A stretch of 64,000 nucleotides of DNA from Polyangiaceae bacterium (GTDB lineage: Bacteria > Myxococcota_A > Polyangia > Polyangiales > Polyangiaceae), in assembly GCA_020633205.1 (NCBI GenBank), contig JACKEB010000020.1, positions 186,001 through 250,000 of the forward strand, in the 5' to 3' direction. Each line of letters opens with the position of its first letter. Position 1 is the stretch's first letter. Below are positions 19,235-28,137 of this stretch, one piece after another. Below the pieces are notes generated by a model. That model saw only the letters and a list, made by a program, of their open reading frames with translations. It searched no databases and was not told the DNA's origin. The position numbers and the translations under genes were made by a program.

Positions 19235-20362
19235 ATGTACACCGTTTCTACGCAAGCGCTAATGCATGGGACAGCAGCGGCGGCGGGCAAACAGCTCAAG
19301 CCGGGCTTCGCGATTGGTCCGGAGGAAGACCTGCTGTTCGCACTGGCGTTCCCTCGTCTGGGTTACATCGCGGACGGACACCCTAACGAAGAAGCGTCAG
19401 ACGACTTCGATACCTGGCAACAACGAACCACGACGTTGCTTTACCATGGACAAAACAGCCTGACCCCGAGGGCCGTTGCATTCCGACGCCTGCGCATGCT
19501 GGGCTGCAAGGAGCCCTACGTCGGTCGCGAGTACTCCGACGAGTATCGCGCCGCACTCACCAATCCAGAACCCGTGGACGTCGAATCGGCCAAGGCGTTC
19601 ATGGCCACCTACATTGAATCGAACCTCACGGTTCAGTTTGGGCCCCTCTACATGTTTGAGGCCCTGTTTGGCCCGGACGCGACGCTAGATGCGGTGGTAC
19701 CCCTGATCGAAGCCTCCGATCCCAACAAGCTGCACGATCGAAAACTGAACTACTACGCCTCAGGCTTGGCTCCCGTGTTGCGCCGCGCTTCCGAGAAAGC
19801 CGCCAAAAGCGCGACGACCAAACTGGAAAAAGCGTTCGCGAAATCCACGGAAGACGCGCGGGCGCAGCCTCAGAGCGTGGCGCACGGCATCGGGATGGCG
19901 ATCGGCGGCGCTGAGTTCGCGGAGAAGTACGCACGGCGGACGAACGGCCCGGTGGACCAGATCTACTTGGAATGGTGCGAAGACAACCCGGAGTTCGTCC
20001 GCTCACAGCTCGTCGACGCGCCAGTCGTTGTGCCGTACGTCAGCTACCCGCGCCTGGTGTTCATCGCTGGCGATGCCGTTTGGCCGCGTTACCGCGCGGT
20101 AGCGGCAAAGCAAAAAGACGCCGAGAGCCACGCTGAAGCGGTGGCCCTCTACGGGCTGATCAAGAGCGAGGGCGCAGCCCGGATGCTGTGTTGGTTGGCC
20201 ACCAAGTCGAAAGCCAAAGCCGCGGCAGCCCAGTGGATCCAGGAGCACCAGGACGTATTCCTGGAGTTCGTGGAGCGAATCGCCGCCGGCTCGGACGACG
20301 ACGCCAAGCACGCCCAGGCCGTCGTGAAACAGCTAAGCAAGGGCAAGAAGGGGAAGAAGTAG
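19235..20362 (+). CDS. Helical repeat-like protein of unknown function
   Basis: A 375-residue soluble protein, rich in Ala and Lys, with no signal peptide. It begins MYTVSTQALMHG and has several helix pairs towards the end (PRYRAVAAKQKDAESHAEA, AAAQWIQEHQDVFLEFVERI) that look like HEAT-type repeats. A very basic tail, KQLSKGKKGKK, closes the chain. The phrase 'AAQWIQEHQDVF' is reminiscent of the repeat region in DUF4132/MolR-like proteins, but similarity is too short for a claim. The gene converges on the RHS gene with only 20 bp between stops. It occupies the place where an RHS immunity gene would be expected but is on the opposite strand. Confidence 0.7.
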   Translation: MYTVSTQALMHGTAAAAGKQLKPGFAIGPEEDLLFALAFPRLGYIADGHPNEEASDDFDTWQQRTTTLLYHGQNSLTPRAVAFRRLRMLGCKEPYVGREYSDEYRAALTNPEPVDVESAKAFMATYIESNLTVQFGPLYMFEALFGPDATLDAVVPLIEASDPNKLHDRKLNYYASGLAPVLRRASEKAAKSATTKLEKAFAKSTEDARAQPQSVAHGIGMAIGGAEFAEKYARRTNGPVDQIYLEWCEDNPEFVRSQLVDAPVVVPYVSYPRLVFIAGDAVWPRYRAVAAKQKDAESHAEAVALYGLIKSEGAARMLCWLATKSKAKAAAAQWIQEHQDVFLEFVERIAAGSDDDAKHAQAVVKQLSKGKKGKK

Positions 20363-20382
20363 CTCCCTCCCCCCCAGCAAAC

Positions 20383-23300
20383 CTAGAACGCCACACCCTG
20401 GTTGGCCGACATCTGAGATAGACCCATTACCGCGAGGTTTTGTCTACCGTCTTGCGCTCGACTCGCTGCGCTCAACGCAGTCTTTTGCTTGTTGCTACAG
20501 CCCTTGCAGTGGGGATAGAGGCGCACGGCTCCTGCGCCCCCGGCAGAAGAGTTCGAGGCCGCTCCCACCGCGCCGCCCTTCGATGAAGTCGTCTTGTTGT
20601 AGGTGCTGCGCGGCGGTTGATGGTCACAGGTCCAATGCTGGACCGGGTTGCCGTCTTTGTCGTAGTGGGTGTCGTAGCCCGAATCCATGGTGCCGCACGA
20701 GTGACAGCCGTACGCATCACCCGCGCGATTCACGATTCCCTGGGCGGAAGTCGTGCTCGTTTCGCTCCCAAAACCGGAGCCCTGGTGAAGCGCGTTTGCG
20801 GGACAGTCGACCCAGCCGGGCGTGCCTGGAGTGCCGTCAGTCGCGAACGCACCAGGGGCTGACAGGTAGGGAGCACCCGCCGCCGTGCCATCAATGGTCG
20901 GCGCGGGTCCTCCGGAGGGCGTGGTCGAAGGGGCTGTTGCCCCACCGGCAACCAGGCCCATGGGATCGATCCAGCGCAGAGGATTGGGCACGTAATCGCG
21001 GGGATTCGCTGTTCCTTCCAAGAAGGTAGGATCGGTGGTGACGTACATGCCTAGACGCGGGTCGTACCAACGGTAGCGATTGTAGATGAGTTCGACGTCT
21101 TCGTCGTAGTGCTGGTTCGCAAAGCGAAGCGACACCGGGACGTCGCTCACGCTCGGATCGCACTCACCGAAAACGCTCATCTCCGCTTGCCAGACGATGC
21201 GACCATCCGCGTCGATCGCGTGGGAGATCCCGCCAGCGGGCTTAAGCACATAGAAACACACGCGCTCCTCGCCATCCACGACGTCCACGTGACCGATTCG
21301 GTCCCAGCTGCTGTGATCCCAGAGGTAGGTTCGAACCGCTCCGGTCAGTTCGTTGACCTCATGCAGCACTACGTTGTTCGCCCAGATGTAGCCTTCCTGC
21401 TTGACCAGCGTGCCGTTCTCGATGACCCGCTTGCGCAGGCGTCGGCTGCTTGCGTCGTAGTCCATCTCAACACGCTTCCCTGGGGCAACAACCAAGATCA
21501 GCTGATCCAACGAATTCCAGGTATACTGCCACTCCCCGCGGTCGGTGAGCCTCGACACCAGCCGCCCGACCTCGTCATACTCGAACTTCTCGCCATGATA
21601 GCCCGTAGGGCGCATCAAATGGTCGTAGCTCGCGCCGGGCACGATGGGTGAGCCGGCAGCGTCATAGCGGTAGGTCTCCTCCCGCAGGAGCTGCCCCTGC
21701 CTCGACACGCTCTTCTTTGAGATCTGACTCGACGGCGTCAGCTCGTACTCGACCCGCAGCCCATCTGAGTGGTGTTCAGCGACGAGGTTGCGATTGCGGT
21801 CGTACTCGTATTGTGCCCACCAGAGCGCGCTGGCGTCCTTTGGCGAGCCAAGGTTCGTCAAATCCGAGTGGATATTGCCCTTTGCAACTGCCTGACGGAT
21901 GGTCACCCCGGCGACGCTCGAAGTAGTCCGGCGGACCAATCGGTCCCCAAGGTATTCCACCCAATCGGGCCCCGCGGGATGCTTCTTTTCCACGCGCTGC
22001 GAGCCGACGGTGACCGCCACCACATCGCCGTCCGGTCCTTGCTCGTAGCCAATCGGCGGGCCAACGTCGGAGGTGACGGCAGAAAGCGCGCTACCCAGCC
22101 AGGCCAGACGCACTTGATGGTCTCCCTGGACCTCGCTGAGTAGACGCTGAAACACGTCGAGTTCGCGCTCCACGACCGCGATTCCGTTGTCCAGCTTCAC
22201 CAAGCCAATGGGCGAGTAGGAAAACTCGATCTTGTCATCGCCCGCTTCCAAGACGAGGGGACGCCCATCATCAGCGGTCTCGACCGTGGTGTGGGCCACC
22301 GCAGAGCTGAGCCACTCCACGGCGCCGTTCATGCCATGTTGTTTCGTGTAGCGAACACCCTCGAACGTAGTCCACTCGATGACGCGTCCCTCGAGATCGT
22401 TTCGCAGAGTGAAGCGCTGGCCGCGTGGGTTCTCCACCTCGACCCTGTTGCCGTCCGTGTCGTAACGGAGCTGATAGGTCTGCCCGCCGGGGTGAGTCAC
22501 CTTGGTGAGCCAGCCAACACCGCCATATTCATAGCGAGTCGTCTTCCCGCCATCGGTGATGAGCAGTGGCCGGCGAATCGCATCGTACTCGACGAAGATC
22601 TCGTTGCCGTCGTTGGTCCGCTTCTTGACGATCTCGCCGCGCCTATCCCATTCCCACGTGGTAATTTCGCCAGCGTGATTCGTATAAGAGACACGGCGGC
22701 CTAGGAAGTCATACTCGCTGCTCTCCCAGCGCCCCGACGGGTGGGTCAGGCGGATGCAGTTACCGTGACCGTCATACTCGGAGGCCGTGCGCCCACCATT
22801 TCGATGGATCTGCTGAGTCACCAGGCCGCGGGAGTCATACGCAAACTCCTCCCACGTGCCGTCCTGATGACGCACGAAGGTCAGGTTGCCCCTGGCGTCG
22901 TATCTGCGCTGGACGACCTGCTGAGAGAGTTCGTTGTAAGTCGTCTCCGTGCCCTCTTCATCGACCCAGCGCGCAACGCCCTTGCTACCGATGGGTGCCT
23001 CGTACGCGACGCGTCCCTCTGCATCGACGTCGCGGTCGACGCCGGAACCCGACGGCCCAGACGCTGCCACCAAAACCCCGCGGTCTGGGTCGAACTCGCG
23101 TTCCCAAACTCCTCCTTCGGGCGCAACGATTCTCACGGCGCGTCCCACTGGGTCGCCGAAGTAGCGTGTCACTCCGCCCAGGCTGTTCTCGACCTCGGTG
23201 TACGCGTTCTGCTTGTCGTAGGTGAAGCGCACCCAGTTGATGCCCTTCACGTCGCGACGCGGTCCGTTCGCAAACGGTGGGCGTTGGCCTACGGCCAGCG

Positions 23301-24249
23301 CGGGGTCCGTCTGACCTGGATATGCGCCCCATGACTCGAGACACCAGGCGTCAGACGTCTTGCCGTCGTATCGGTAGTGATAGGTGAGACCGGTGGGTGT
23401 GATGTGCTCAGTGACCAGGTGGTTCTTGTATCGATACGCGTCGACGTAGCCCTCGGCATCCGTGACGCTCACCAGGTCACCGTTCTGGTCGTAGCTGTAG
23501 CTCACTACCCGCTGCCAAGCGCTCTCCTGCGCGTTGGTAGCAACGTCGATGCTCCGAATACGACCACGCTCGTCGTTGGCTACGCGAAACGCACGACCCG
23601 CAGAATCGCGCATTCCGATGAGCCAGTGCTTCTCGTTTCTCTGAAGCGAGATCTCGTTGCCGTTGCGATCCAACACACCAATCAGCGAACGCCAGCCCTT
23701 ACTGTCGACCTCGCCAAACCGGAGAACCTGATCCTTGTTCCGCGTGCGCAACAAGAGCGAATCGCCGGCGTGCTCGAGCGTCCAGCCCAGGGGGTTCCGA
23801 CGGATCTGACCCCGCGCATCCAGGCCACCGAAGAGCTGCAGCCGGCCAACATCGTCATACACTTCGGTGCGGCGACGCCGATGATGAACACGCCACGAGA
23901 ACGAGTGAGACCACCCGTACCCTAACTCCGAAGCGCGATCGGAATCTCGCGAGCTGTAGGCACGCAACCAACGCAACGCCGCAGGCCCGGGTGACGCGAA
24001 GTCAAAGAAGTGAATGAACATGCGGCCCGTGATCGGACAAATCGGATCACCTTCAGCGCAACCGCCGTCGTTGCCATCTCCGCTAGCGTCGGCGTCGCCA
24101 TCTTCGGTACCGGCCCCCTCCTTGCCGTTGCCGTTCTTGCCGCCCTTCCCCCCGGCGCCTCCTCCGTCACCTCCACCACCAGCGACGAAAGCTCCTGGGT
24201 TCATCCCGGGCGGCGCCGGGATGTTGGGTACGGGCGCGGTACGAGCCAT
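20383..24249 (-). CDS. RHS/YD-repeat protein with Cys/His nuclease-like C-terminal tip
   Basis: A 1288-residue RHS protein. The N-terminus (VPNIPAPPGMNPGAFV, then a Gly-rich low-complexity stretch) precedes a DUF6531-like segment (CPITGRMFIHFFDFASPG, about 72-89) that opens the shell. Many YD repeats follow from about 200 to 1060. The RHS core ends at 'YNRYRWYDPRLGMYVTTDP' with NPLRWIDPMGLVAGG near residue 1115. After this boundary lies a variable tip of about 165 residues with CHSCG, then DHQPPRST, then YPHCKGCSNKQ. That Cys/His arrangement resembles treble-clef HNH-type nuclease tips of polymorphic toxins. No PAAR or signal peptide is seen. No co-directional immunity gene follows. Confidence 0.9.
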   Translation of the reverse strand: MARTAPVPNIPAPPGMNPGAFVAGGGGDGGGAGGKGGKNGNGKEGAGTEDGDADASGDGNDGGCAEGDPICPITGRMFIHFFDFASPGPAALRWLRAYSSRDSDRASELGYGWSHSFSWRVHHRRRRTEVYDDVGRLQLFGGLDARGQIRRNPLGWTLEHAGDSLLLRTRNKDQVLRFGEVDSKGWRSLIGVLDRNGNEISLQRNEKHWLIGMRDSAGRAFRVANDERGRIRSIDVATNAQESAWQRVVSYSYDQNGDLVSVTDAEGYVDAYRYKNHLVTEHITPTGLTYHYRYDGKTSDAWCLESWGAYPGQTDPALAVGQRPPFANGPRRDVKGINWVRFTYDKQNAYTEVENSLGGVTRYFGDPVGRAVRIVAPEGGVWEREFDPDRGVLVAASGPSGSGVDRDVDAEGRVAYEAPIGSKGVARWVDEEGTETTYNELSQQVVQRRYDARGNLTFVRHQDGTWEEFAYDSRGLVTQQIHRNGGRTASEYDGHGNCIRLTHPSGRWESSEYDFLGRRVSYTNHAGEITTWEWDRRGEIVKKRTNDGNEIFVEYDAIRRPLLITDGGKTTRYEYGGVGWLTKVTHPGGQTYQLRYDTDGNRVEVENPRGQRFTLRNDLEGRVIEWTTFEGVRYTKQHGMNGAVEWLSSAVAHTTVETADDGRPLVLEAGDDKIEFSYSPIGLVKLDNGIAVVERELDVFQRLLSEVQGDHQVRLAWLGSALSAVTSDVGPPIGYEQGPDGDVVAVTVGSQRVEKKHPAGPDWVEYLGDRLVRRTTSSVAGVTIRQAVAKGNIHSDLTNLGSPKDASALWWAQYEYDRNRNLVAEHHSDGLRVEYELTPSSQISKKSVSRQGQLLREETYRYDAAGSPIVPGASYDHLMRPTGYHGEKFEYDEVGRLVSRLTDRGEWQYTWNSLDQLILVVAPGKRVEMDYDASSRRLRKRVIENGTLVKQEGYIWANNVVLHEVNELTGAVRTYLWDHSSWDRIGHVDVVDGEERVCFYVLKPAGGISHAIDADGRIVWQAEMSVFGECDPSVSDVPVSLRFANQHYDEDVELIYNRYRWYDPRLGMYVTTDPTFLEGTANPRDYVPNPLRWIDPMGLVAGGATAPSTTPSGGPAPTIDGTAAGAPYLSAPGAFATDGTPGTPGWVDCPANALHQGSGFGSETSTTSAQGIVNRAGDAYGCHSCGTMDSGYDTHYDKDGNPVQHWTCDHQPPRSTYNKTTSSKGGAVGAASNSSAGGAGAVRLYPHCKGCSNKQKTALSAASRAQDGRQNLAVMGLSQMSANQGVAF

Positions 24250-24332
24250 AGGCGATCAGAGTACCATTCCCGCAAGGGATCCTTTCCCTGACCCGAACCC
24301 AACTCAGCTTTTTGCCCACAGCTCCCGTCCAA

Positions 24333-24460
24333 TCCGGGTCCACGCTCGAGGGCATGGAATGTGCTTCGGTCAGCGTGAAGAAGTGCAAGAACCCGCACGG
24401 GCATTTCCCACGCGACTGACCCGCGAGCAGCGGGGGCGCATCCTAGGCGCTAGAACCTGA
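24333..24460 (+). pseudogene. Decayed copy of the small smpB-coupled gene
   Basis: Between the RHS gene and the PEGA gene the plus strand reads S-G-S-T-L-E-G-M-E-C-A-S-V-S-V-K-K-C-K-N, then P-H-G-H-F-P, then after a frameshift 'RLTREQRGRILGA'. This matches the second half of the intact protein at 15904-16155 (PGSTLEG, IKVKNCKK, PDGRF, NLTREQRNRITG). The copy lacks the first half, has lost several residues after LEG, and is shifted near 24410. It is a remnant and not a working gene. It overlaps the end of the oppositely oriented PEGA gene by 11 bp. Confidence 0.75.
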
Positions 24461-25493
24461 GCGGTTCGACCAACCAGCCCGTGCTGCCAGAATCGTAGGG
24501 CTTTGGCTCGGGGTCCGGCCGCGTCAGGTAATAGGTCAACGCAGCGCCACCGACGACGACGGCGGCGGCGCCCGCCCAGAACCACCACTGCTTGGTAAGC
24601 TGAAAACGCTCCTCCACCAGAGTCGCCCGCAGCGCAGACGCCTCCCCAGGCTGAACGTTCACCGTCGCCTCGTACGGCTCGAAGCCGTCTCGATTGACCT
24701 GCACCGAGTAGCGCCCCGGAGGCCGCAAGACACTCACCGGCGCGGGCCCAAAGTCCTTACCGTTGACCGTCACGATCGCGTCCCGAACGTTGGAGGAGAT
24801 ATCCAGCGTAGCTGGCAGCCTATCGAGCCGCAGAGCCAGCGACGTTTTGGTTCCCGGAGGATACGTTCGATTGACGACGGCGTCGGCGTACCCCTTCCGA
24901 CTCAACGTGATGACGTGGGCCCCGGGGTCCATGACGATCTCGAATCGGGCGCCCGGCGCCACAGAGCCAAGCCCTGGCGCCGCAAGCCCGGCCACATGCT
25001 CCGGGCCGTCTTGAACCAACGGGCGACCATCGACGGCGATGCGACTGCCAGTGGTATCCAAACGCACGCTCAAGTGCACGAGCAGGCGCTCGATCTCCGC
25101 GATGTAACCCTCGGCCTCCGTCCGCAAGCTGGGAGCCAACTCACCCTGCCCGGTGTCCGCCTGGCTCAACGCCGTCCGCAGTGCGCGCCGCGCCCGGGAG
25201 TAGCGGCCCATCGCACGCTCACATGCCCCGATATTGAACGTCGTGGTTGCGTGCGGAAACAACTCCTGAGACGCCTCGAAAGAAGCTAATGCCTCGGACC
25301 ATTGCGCCTGCTTCACCCGGGCAACGCCCTGCATGAAGAGCTCTCGTGCCTTGGTGCGCCCCGGGTCCTCGGGTGGCGCCTGTTCGGGCTCTGCGGCAGG
25401 AGCCTCTGGCTCTGTGGGCTCCGCGGGCTGCGCCAGAGCTGAAGCGCTCCCCAGGGCCCAGCCCACACTGAACAGAACTACGAACGGTCTCAT
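24450..25493 (-). CDS. TPR and PEGA-domain membrane protein
   Basis: A 347-residue protein with a cleavable signal peptide (MRPFVVLFSVGWALGSASALA). After an Ala/Pro/Glu-rich spacer come TPR-like helices (about 47-135; 'LFMQGVARVKQAQWSEALAS' and 'NIGACERAMGRYSRARRAL'). Two PEGA-type beta domains follow, the second with the typical 'PGRYSVQVNRDGFEPYEATV' (about 262-281). One membrane helix (WWFWAGAAAVVVGGAALTYYL, about 303-323) sits near the end. The gene starts 23 bp after the upstream kinase stop with a good AGGAGAG ribosome site, so kinase and PEGA protein form an operon. PEGA proteins near kinases are common in myxobacteria and probably act at the envelope. Confidence 0.85.
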   Translation of the reverse strand: MRPFVVLFSVGWALGSASALAQPAEPTEPEAPAAEPEQAPPEDPGRTKARELFMQGVARVKQAQWSEALASFEASQELFPHATTTFNIGACERAMGRYSRARRALRTALSQADTGQGELAPSLRTEAEGYIAEIERLLVHLSVRLDTTGSRIAVDGRPLVQDGPEHVAGLAAPGLGSVAPGARFEIVMDPGAHVITLSRKGYADAVVNRTYPPGTKTSLALRLDRLPATLDISSNVRDAIVTVNGKDFGPAPVSVLRPPGRYSVQVNRDGFEPYEATVNVQPGEASALRATLVEERFQLTKQWWFWAGAAAVVVGGAALTYYLTRPDPEPKPYDSGSTGWLVEPLRF

Positions 25494-25516
25494 GGGAAAC
25501 TCTCCTGAATCGGAGC

Positions 25517-26911
25517 CTAAAACGGCGCCTCACCCACGACGCCACCGGTGATCTGAGTCGACGTGGGCTTGGGCTTGGGCGCCTCGGGAGCGGCGCTTGG
25601 CTTGGTGGGAGCCGTTGCCGTGGGGCGCGCCGGCGCGGCTCCCGGGCTGCGTGTGGACGCGACGACCGGCGCCTTCGCCTTCGTCGGGGGGGCACTGGCC
25701 GCGCTAGCAGCCGGTGCGTCCTCCGCAGGCAACACCTGCGGCTGAGCGGCGGAAGTCAACGGCGGGGCCGGGCTAGCAGCCGGACTCATTTCCTCTTGGA
25801 TTTGGGGGGGAGGAGCCACGACCGCCGACGAAGCCGGAGCTGGCACCGACCTCGAGGCGTACCAGAAGGCGCCGCCAGCGCCTGCCACAGCAATCAGGAT
25901 CCCAGCAGCCAGGCCAAACGGTGGCCATCCGCGCCCCGACGTAGGCTCTCGTGTATCGCTGGTCACACCAGCCACGGACTGAGCCACGGAGCTCTCTGGC
26001 GCCGGCGCGAAGGCGCCGAACGATCGCGCTTCGGCCTCCGTGTGGCGACCGAGCACCTCGTAGGCAAGACGCAAGTCGGCGCAACGATTCGCCCGGTCAC
26101 TGACGAGCATGTGATCTACGAGCTCGCACACATCGTCCGGCAACCAGGGCGCTACCTCCCGGAGCGGCTGTATGCTGCCCATCGCGATCGCCTTGAAGAT
26201 CTGGCCGAAGTTGTCACCGTCTACCGGTTTCCTCCCGGCAAGGCACTCGTAGGTGATGACCCCCATCGCCCACACATCCGCTCGCTGGTCGACGTCTTTC
26301 TCGCCAAAGACCTGCTCTGGAGGCATGTAGTGGGCAGTGCCCATGACCGCCCCGGTCTGTGTGAGATTCGCGGTAGACGCAGCGTCGCCTTCGCTGGCGC
26401 TCAGCTTGGCGATTCCGAAGTCGAGCACCTTTGGTACGACGCTACCGTCCGCCTGCTGGTGCAGCATGATGTTGTCTGGTTTCAGGTCGCGGTGAACGAT
26501 GCCGGCAGCGTGAGCGCAACCAACCGCTGAAACGACAGGCAACAACAGCCGACAAAACTCGTCGAGCTCGAGGCGTCCGACGCGCGCGAGCTTATGGGCT
26601 AGATCCTCCCCCTCGAGCAAGTCCATCACCATGGCCGGCGCGCCGTCTTCCAGTTGGATCACGTCGTGAACCTGGACCACGTTTGGGTGCTGGACCGCAC
26701 TCACAGCGCGCGCTTCCCTGAGGAACCGCTTCAGGAGTTTCTCGTTGGCAGGGAAGCCCTGCTTCAGTAGCTTGAGCGCTACGTGTTTTTTCGTGATCAG
26801 GTGTCGGCCGCGCCAAACGGCGCCCATCCCACCTTCCCCAAGCAGGCATTCCAGCTCGTATCGACCGCCAATGACGGTTCCTGCCTGCAGCTCCACACTT
26901 CGAATATTCAA
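25517..26911 (-). CDS. Transmembrane Ser/Thr protein kinase
   Basis: A Hanks-type kinase of about 464 residues. The catalytic domain has GEGGMGAVWRG, the Lys in HVALKLL, HRDLKPDNIMLH, DFGIAKLS and GTAHYMPPEQVFGEKDVDQRADVW, so all catalytic residues are present. A membrane helix (FGLAAGILIAVAGAGGAFWYA) follows the kinase domain, and the outer part is Ala/Pro-rich and ends TQITGGVVGEAPF. The start is uncertain: a TTG at 26911 sits behind GGGTGGGG, a GTG at 26896 begins VELQAGTVIGGRYEL, and the ORF is open to 26971. It is the first gene of the pair with the PEGA protein. Confidence 0.92.
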   Translation of the reverse strand: MNIRSVELQAGTVIGGRYELECLLGEGGMGAVWRGRHLITKKHVALKLLKQGFPANEKLLKRFLREARAVSAVQHPNVVQVHDVIQLEDGAPAMVMDLLEGEDLAHKLARVGRLELDEFCRLLLPVVSAVGCAHAAGIVHRDLKPDNIMLHQQADGSVVPKVLDFGIAKLSASEGDAASTANLTQTGAVMGTAHYMPPEQVFGEKDVDQRADVWAMGVITYECLAGRKPVDGDNFGQIFKAIAMGSIQPLREVAPWLPDDVCELVDHMLVSDRANRCADLRLAYEVLGRHTEAEARSFGAFAPAPESSVAQSVAGVTSDTREPTSGRGWPPFGLAAGILIAVAGAGGAFWYASRSVPAPASSAVVAPPPQIQEEMSPAASPAPPLTSAAQPQVLPAEDAPAASAASAPPTKAKAPVVASTRSPGAAPARPTATAPTKPSAAPEAPKPKPTSTQITGGVVGEAPF

Positions 26912-26971
26912 GACGCCCCACCCGGGGTCAAGCGTCGGTTCACGGGACGCCTGCCAGCTGAGTCCGCGCAA

Positions 26972-27210
26972 TCACTGACGGAAAAACATTACGTTGAGTC
27001 CACACGCGCACAACCTTCGCCCTCAGAACCTGAGCACATTGCGAATGCGAGCTTTCATGCGACGATGTGGCCTCGACTCCAGCCAGGCTGGCGCGCAGAA
27101 AGTCCTCGTGATGTGCTGCGGATCCGGCGACTGTCGTCGACGATCAGCGCAGCAGATCCGGCGCAGCAGATCGGCAGCGCGACGAGCGAGGTTGAGTGAC
27201 CGGAACGCAT
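26972..27210. other. Intergenic region between divergent kinase and lipoprotein operons
   Basis: This stretch separates two divergent transcription units and must contain their promoters. It holds a direct repeat (GATCCGGCG/GATCAGCGCAGCAGATCCGGCGCAGCAGATCGGC near 27120-27175) with GCAGCAGATC occurring twice, which could be an operator. No clear promoter consensus was recognised. Confidence 0.35.
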
Positions 27211-28137
27211 ATGAACTCGAAGTCAGCCATCAGAGGCCGCCTCCCGGCAAGGCTGACGCTCGCCATGCTCGCGCTCGCCAGCGCCGGCGCACTCGGAGCG
27301 GCTTGCGGCGAGGCACAGGACGCTAGTACCCAGGACGCGGGTACCAATCCGGAGGCGGGCCCCAACTGGCAAGGAACCGACTGTCATCAGTGCTACGCCG
27401 CGCGTTGTGAGGCCACACTGACCGAGTGCACCTACGACCCGAGCTGCGCTGCATTCAAGGACTGCGCAGACGCTTGCCCAAGCGGACCTGATGGCGGACC
27501 GGAACTCCAATGCGTCGACGCCTGCCGCACGCGAGCTCAAGGCCAAGACGTGGCGGGTTGCCTCGCGGAATCGCTTGAAGTCTGCAGCGCTTGCGGAGGT
27601 GCTAGCGATGCAGGCCCCGATGCCTCGGCGTGTGGCCACCCGCTGCTCTGCCAAGAGTGTGGACCCTCGGACGATCCGGACCCCTGCCACCAGTGCCAGG
27701 ACGAGAATTGCTGCGAGTCGGATCAGGCTTGTCGAGACGACCCTGGCTGCCTGGACTACTTCAATTGCGTGCAGGCGTGCACGGCGGACACGTTGCGAGA
27801 GTGTGAACTCGAGTGCGACGAAAAGGTCGGCGCCGAGAACTTTCTCAAGTTCAACATGAAGCTTAGCTGCGTTCTCCACTACTGCAGGGAACCGAGCAAG
27901 TGCGGCGTCGAGCCACTCACCACATGCGACGAGTGCTTCATCGAGCAGTGTGGGGCGGAGGTCGCGGCGTGTGATAGCGACCCATGGTGCGGTCGCATCG
28001 GCGGGTGCATCGCCTTCTGCAACGATCAAGCGTGCTACGACGCCTGCTATTCGCAGTACGCCCCCGGCGTTCCGCTCTTCAACGCCTCCACGGAGTGCCT
28101 ACTCGCGGAGTGCTTCAACCCGTGTTCCGATGTCTGA
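27211..28137 (+). CDS. Lipoprotein with three identical-spacing six-to-seven-Cys modules
   Basis: A 308-residue lipoprotein: signal MNSKSAIRGRLPARLTLAML with Cys after LGAA near residue 33. The mature part has three modules with exactly the same cysteine spacing, C-x2-C-x4-C-x6-C-x5-C-x5-C-x3-C. They start at CHQCYAARC, CHQCQDENC and CDECFIEQC, and each has Asp-Pro before the fifth Cys. The even-looking pattern suggests disulfide knots outside the cell. No enzyme motif is present. I chose ATG 27211 over GTG 27196. Its stop overlaps the next start, so this is the first gene of a three-gene lipoprotein operon. Confidence 0.8.
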   Translation: MNSKSAIRGRLPARLTLAMLALASAGALGAACGEAQDASTQDAGTNPEAGPNWQGTDCHQCYAARCEATLTECTYDPSCAAFKDCADACPSGPDGGPELQCVDACRTRAQGQDVAGCLAESLEVCSACGGASDAGPDASACGHPLLCQECGPSDDPDPCHQCQDENCCESDQACRDDPGCLDYFNCVQACTADTLRECELECDEKVGAENFLKFNMKLSCVLHYCREPSKCGVEPLTTCDECFIEQCGAEVAACDSDPWCGRIGGCIAFCNDQACYDACYSQYAPGVPLFNASTECLLAECFNPCSDV

